In this document: piece after piece, positions 4,719 through 7,294 of the stretch | Position numbering within the stretch: the first letter of the stretch is position 1 | Layout of the letters: every line of letters begins with the position of its first letter | Assembly (NCBI GenBank): GCA_937948705.1 | Contig: CALECF010000092.1 | Location: forward strand, 1 to 7,294 | Length of the DNA stretch: 7,294 nucleotides | Reading direction: 5' to 3' | Origin: an uncultured Anaerosolibacter sp. | GTDB taxonomy: Bacteria; Bacillota_A; Clostridia; Peptostreptococcales; Thermotaleaceae | Notes under the pieces: model-generated | The model's input: the letters and a program-made list of their open reading frames with translations, nothing else | Told to the model about the DNA's origin: nothing | The model's database searches: none | Translations under genes and position numbers: made by a program

Positions 4719-7115
4719 ATGGCAAGGTATAAAGAGATTCCATATACAAAACTCAAAAGATTTTGCAACCCCAATCAATTTGAGTTCAGAACCACAGAAG
4801 ATCTGATTTTTAATGACAATATTATCGGTCAAGACCGAGCGGTAAGAGCTATGGAATTTGGACTACAAGTAAAAAGCTCCCACTATAATATATTTATTAC
4901 AGGATCAAAGGGCACTGGAAAGACCAGTTATGCTCAGCGAATGATATCGGAGAAAGCGAAGGATGAGAATGTGCCTGATGATTGGTGTTATGTATATAAT
5001 TTTGAAAGCCCTAGTGTACCTCTGGCTTTGAATGTACCTCCCGGTATGGGTAAAATTTTAGTTGAGGATATGGATATTCTAGTACAGGATTTATTGACAG
5101 AAATCCCCAAAACCTTCCATGGAGAAGATTATGAGAAACGAAAAACTGAAATTGTAAAGAAATATAAGGATGAAAGAAATCGCCTTATCGAAGAGTTAAC
5201 GGAGTATAGCAAAGAGCAGGGCTTTAAAATCAAAAATACAAGCACTGGATTTGCCTTGGCTCCTTTGGTCAATGGAGAGGTCATCAGTGATAGCGAATAT
5301 AGTGCATTGGAAGAAGAAGAAAGAATGGCTATTGAAGCTAAAGCAGAAGACATACAGGATATGGCAGTTGAAATTTTAAGGGAAATTAAGGAAATAGAAA
5401 GACAGGCAAAGAAAAAGGTAGTAGACCTAGACAGCACCATAGGGTTATTTGTGGTAGAACCCTTAATGGATGAATTATTTGATAAATATAAAGATCATAT
5501 CAAAATTATTGAATACTTAAAAAATGTGCAAAATGACGTCATCGAACAAATTTATGATTTCGATCTGTCTGAAGAAGAACAGGATGAGCTGGTTGTTAAG
5601 AAAACAGAAAGCAATTTTGTGAAAAAATATAAGGTGAATTTGTTTATCGATAACAGCAATACCACAGGTGCACCCATTGTGATGGAATGCAATCCTACCT
5701 ATAATAATTTAGTAGGTAGGATAGAGTATGAAAATGAGCAAGGTGCTTTGAAGACGGACTTCACCATGATCAAGCCGGGTGCTATTCATAGGGCAAATGG
5801 AGGGTATTTGATTTTACAAGCCAATCAAGTCCTAACCAACCCCCAATCCTGGGAGTTACTTAAGAGAACCATTGAAACAGGAGAAATCAGCATAGAGAAT
5901 TTGCGGGCGCAGTTGAGCATCGTGGAGATCACTACCTTGAAGCCAGAGCCAATTCCTGTAGATATTAAGGTTATTTTGATAGGAAATCCATACTTATATC
6001 AGTTGCTTTATAACTATGATGAGGAATTTGAGAAACTTTTTAAAATAAAAGTTGACTTTGATTCTGTAATGAACACCAACAAGGACAATGAGTTAAAAGT
6101 TGCAAATTTCATCAGCGATTACTGTGATCGAAAGGGATTAAAGCATTTGAATCGGGAAGCAGTGGCCAAGGTGATCGAGTACAGTCATAGGATTGCAGGA
6201 AGTCAGAAAAAACTTTCTACCCGATTCAACAAAATTATCGAGCTTCTCATAGAAGCAGATGTGTGGGCAGATTTGGATCAAAGTGAATTTGTCCGCAAAG
6301 ACCATATTGACAAGGCCTATGATGAGAAACAGTATCGGAACAATCGAATTGAAGAGAAGCTGGATGAGATGTACGAAACAGGAAAAATAATTATTGATCT
6401 TAAGGGAAGAAAGGTTGGAAGGATCAATGGCCTTTCAGTCATGGATGTGGGTGATCATTCTTTTGGAAAGCCCGCAGTCATCACAGTAACCACCTTTGCG
6501 GGAAACAGAGGCATTGTCAATATTGAGCGAGAAGTAAAAATGAGCGGGAAAATTCATGATAAGGGTGTCATGATATTAGAGGGCTACCTCAGCGAAAAAT
6601 TTGGTCAGGAATATCCTGTTACCCTAACGGCTAAAATATGCTTCGAACAATCCTATAGTGGCGTGGATGGGGATAGTGCATCTAGTACAGAGTTATATGG
6701 ACTACTATCTAGTTTAAGTGATATACCTTTAAAACAGTATATTGCAGTGACCGGTTCAGTAAATCAGAAGGGCGAGATACAGCCCGTCGGTGGCGTAACA
6801 GAAAAAATAGAAGGTGTGTTCAGCCTATGCAAATATTTTGGGTTGACGGGAGATCAAGGGGTAATCATCCCCCATCAAAATGTAGATGACTTGGTTCTGA
6901 GGGATGAAATTATTCAAGCCGTGAGAGATGGAAAGTTTCATATATATCCCGTTAGTTCAGTGGAAGAAGGGATAGAGATATTAACAGACCAGCCTTTCCA
7001 GAAAGTATATCAGGCAGTGATGGAGAAGCTCAATAAGTTTACAATGATTGTTCGAAAGGATGAAGACCCAGATCATAAAAAAGGCTTTAGATATAGACCT
7101 TTCAAAGGACGATGA
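4719..7115 (+). CDS. Lon-like ATP-dependent protease (AAA_32 plus Lon_C type)
   Basis: A cytoplasmic AAA+ serine protease of the Lon-like family with an AAA_32 ATPase part (E. coli YcbZ type), 798 residues, the usual family size. The N-terminal region contains NNIIGQDRAVRAMEFG-like helices (33-48) and a Walker A GSKGTGKT at 62-69. A long charged, helical insertion follows (about 125-300, many Glu and Lys, coiled-coil-like). Next comes HRANGGYLIL at 357-366, which takes the place of a standard Walker B; a Gln follows where other AAA+ proteins have an acidic pair. A sensor/lid region with SHRIAGSQKKLSTRF comes before the Lon protease domain (about 570-770). The catalytic dyad is Ser653 in DGDSASS and Lys696 in VTEKIEG, spaced 43 residues as in E. 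coli Lon (S679, K722). The gene is monocistronic between two terminators. It probably degrades damaged or regulatory proteins; the substrate is not readable from sequence. It is not canonical Lon, because the N-terminal LAN domain is absent. Confidence 0.93.
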   Translation: MARYKEIPYTKLKRFCNPNQFEFRTTEDLIFNDNIIGQDRAVRAMEFGLQVKSSHYNIFITGSKGTGKTSYAQRMISEKAKDENVPDDWCYVYNFESPSVPLALNVPPGMGKILVEDMDILVQDLLTEIPKTFHGEDYEKRKTEIVKKYKDERNRLIEELTEYSKEQGFKIKNTSTGFALAPLVNGEVISDSEYSALEEEERMAIEAKAEDIQDMAVEILREIKEIERQAKKKVVDLDSTIGLFVVEPLMDELFDKYKDHIKIIEYLKNVQNDVIEQIYDFDLSEEEQDELVVKKTESNFVKKYKVNLFIDNSNTTGAPIVMECNPTYNNLVGRIEYENEQGALKTDFTMIKPGAIHRANGGYLILQANQVLTNPQSWELLKRTIETGEISIENLRAQLSIVEITTLKPEPIPVDIKVILIGNPYLYQLLYNYDEEFEKLFKIKVDFDSVMNTNKDNELKVANFISDYCDRKGLKHLNREAVAKVIEYSHRIAGSQKKLSTRFNKIIELLIEADVWADLDQSEFVRKDHIDKAYDEKQYRNNRIEEKLDEMYETGKIIIDLKGRKVGRINGLSVMDVGDHSFGKPAVITVTTFAGNRGIVNIEREVKMSGKIHDKGVMILEGYLSEKFGQEYPVTLTAKICFEQSYSGVDGDSASSTELYGLLSSLSDIPLKQYIAVTGSVNQKGEIQPVGGVTEKIEGVFSLCKYFGLTGDQGVIIPHQNVDDLVLRDEIIQAVRDGKFHIYPVSSVEEGIEILTDQPFQKVYQAVMEKLNKFTMIVRKDEDPDHKKGFRYRPFKGR

Positions 7116-7125
7116 TAGGATGTTC

Positions 7126-7152
7126 AAGGCAGCGGATGTATCCGCTGCTTTT
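7126..7152 (+). terminator. GC-rich intrinsic terminator after the Lon-like gene
   Basis: GCAGCGGA (7129-7136) pairs perfectly with TCCGCTGC (7141-7148) around a TGTA loop. The stem is extended by AAG (7126-7128) against TTT (7149-7151). A short T run follows. This is the strongest hairpin in the window and lies a few bases before the intron-like sequence. Confidence 0.9.
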
Positions 7153-7155
7153 ACT

Positions 7156-7294
7156 GTTTGCGAGGCATGTTGCCGAGCCGATGGTTTGAAAGATAACCTG
7201 TCACCTAGCTAATGGGAAGACAAGCTGTAAGCAAGGGCGTTTTCGGCGACGAAAGGGTCTGAAGGAAGCTGATGGCGGTTGTTGGAACGAAACG
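7156..7294 (+). mobile_element. Group II intron, class C (IIC): 5' end, cut by the window edge
   Basis: Group II introns are self-splicing retroelement RNAs. The visible 139 bases resemble domain I of the Oceanobacillus iheyensis IIC intron as I remember it. GTTTGCG (7156-7162) matches the intron start GUGUGCC in five of seven positions. GGTT, TGAAAGAT, AACC (7183-7198) corresponds to a hairpin closed by GGG/CCC. GCAAGGGCG (7231-7239) matches GCAAGGGUG. TTTTCG (7240-7245) and CGAAAG (7250-7255) close a GCGA tetraloop, as in the O. iheyensis intron. TCTGAAGGAAGC (7258-7269) is identical to a conserved domain I stretch. IIC introns insert just downstream of rho-independent terminators, and the strong terminator ending at 7152 fits this. 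The exact boundary (7153-7158) is uncertain, since GTTTG departs from the GUGYG consensus. Whether an encoded reverse transcriptase follows cannot be seen. Confidence 0.82.

Noticed and set aside
4592..4774. 60-codon minus-strand frame overlapping the protease start
   Set aside because: It has no convincing ribosome binding site, shows no recognised motif and runs into the conserved N-terminus of the protease.
5129..5440. 103-codon minus-strand frame rich in Ser and Leu
   Set aside because: It is the complement of the Glu/Lys-rich helical insertion of the protease; such composition produces long open frames on the opposite strand.
7156..7294. Right-edge structured sequence as a riboswitch (for example cobalamin) or retron RNA
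   Set aside because: The order of motifs matches group IIC intron domain I much better, and no B12-box-like core or retron inverted repeats are seen.
1..7294. CRISPR array, tRNA, rRNA, or a new defence-type gene cluster
   Set aside because: No regularly spaced repeats, cloverleaf or rRNA-like sequence is visible, and the genes are recognisable, mostly independent housekeeping functions.

Overview
The window reads as a chromosomal segment of a low-GC, Gram-positive anaerobe. The evidence is AT-rich DNA, strong GGAGG-type ribosome binding sites, intrinsic terminators after most units, and proteins of Firmicutes type. A Clostridia member of the Alkaliphilus/Clostridiaceae sort is my inference from overall protein character, not a database result. 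Most of the window is ordinary housekeeping. I do not see a multi-gene defence or biosynthetic system.

Layout. (1) 1-615, + strand: the 3' part of an endonuclease IV gene (nfo), cut by the left edge and closed by an intrinsic terminator. (2) 747-1490, +: a ZIP-family metal transporter of the GufA type with its own promoter; the likely start is a GTG rather than the upstream ATG. (3) 1487-1900, -: a RusA-like Holliday-junction resolvase, convergent with the transporter and overlapping its end by 4 bp. One of its three catalytic aspartates is a histidine. (4) 2047-2580, +: type I signal peptidase, preceded by a possible 8-codon minicistron and followed by a terminator. (5) 2697-4283, +: a two-gene unit of epoxyqueuosine reductase (queG) and a YfcE-type metallophosphoesterase. 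The second ATG directly abuts the first stop codon, and an extended -10 promoter lies in front. (6) 4284-4718: a 435-bp stretch without a confident gene, holding a possible short transcript with a 47-codon ORF and a strong terminator. (7) 4719-7115, +: a Lon-like ATP-dependent protease with an intact Ser-Lys dyad, followed by a GC-rich terminator. (8) About 7156 to the right edge: the 5' end of what looks like a group II intron of class C (IIC), sitting directly behind that terminator.

How the parts relate. The genes are mostly separate transcription units: DNA repair (Nfo, RusA-like), metal uptake, protein export, tRNA modification and protein quality control. Only queG and the phosphoesterase look co-transcribed. 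The most interesting item is the intron start at the right edge. Its domain I resembles the well-studied Oceanobacillus iheyensis IIC intron, and its position just after a rho-independent terminator is the known target preference of that class. The rest of the intron, probably including its reverse transcriptase, would lie beyond the window.
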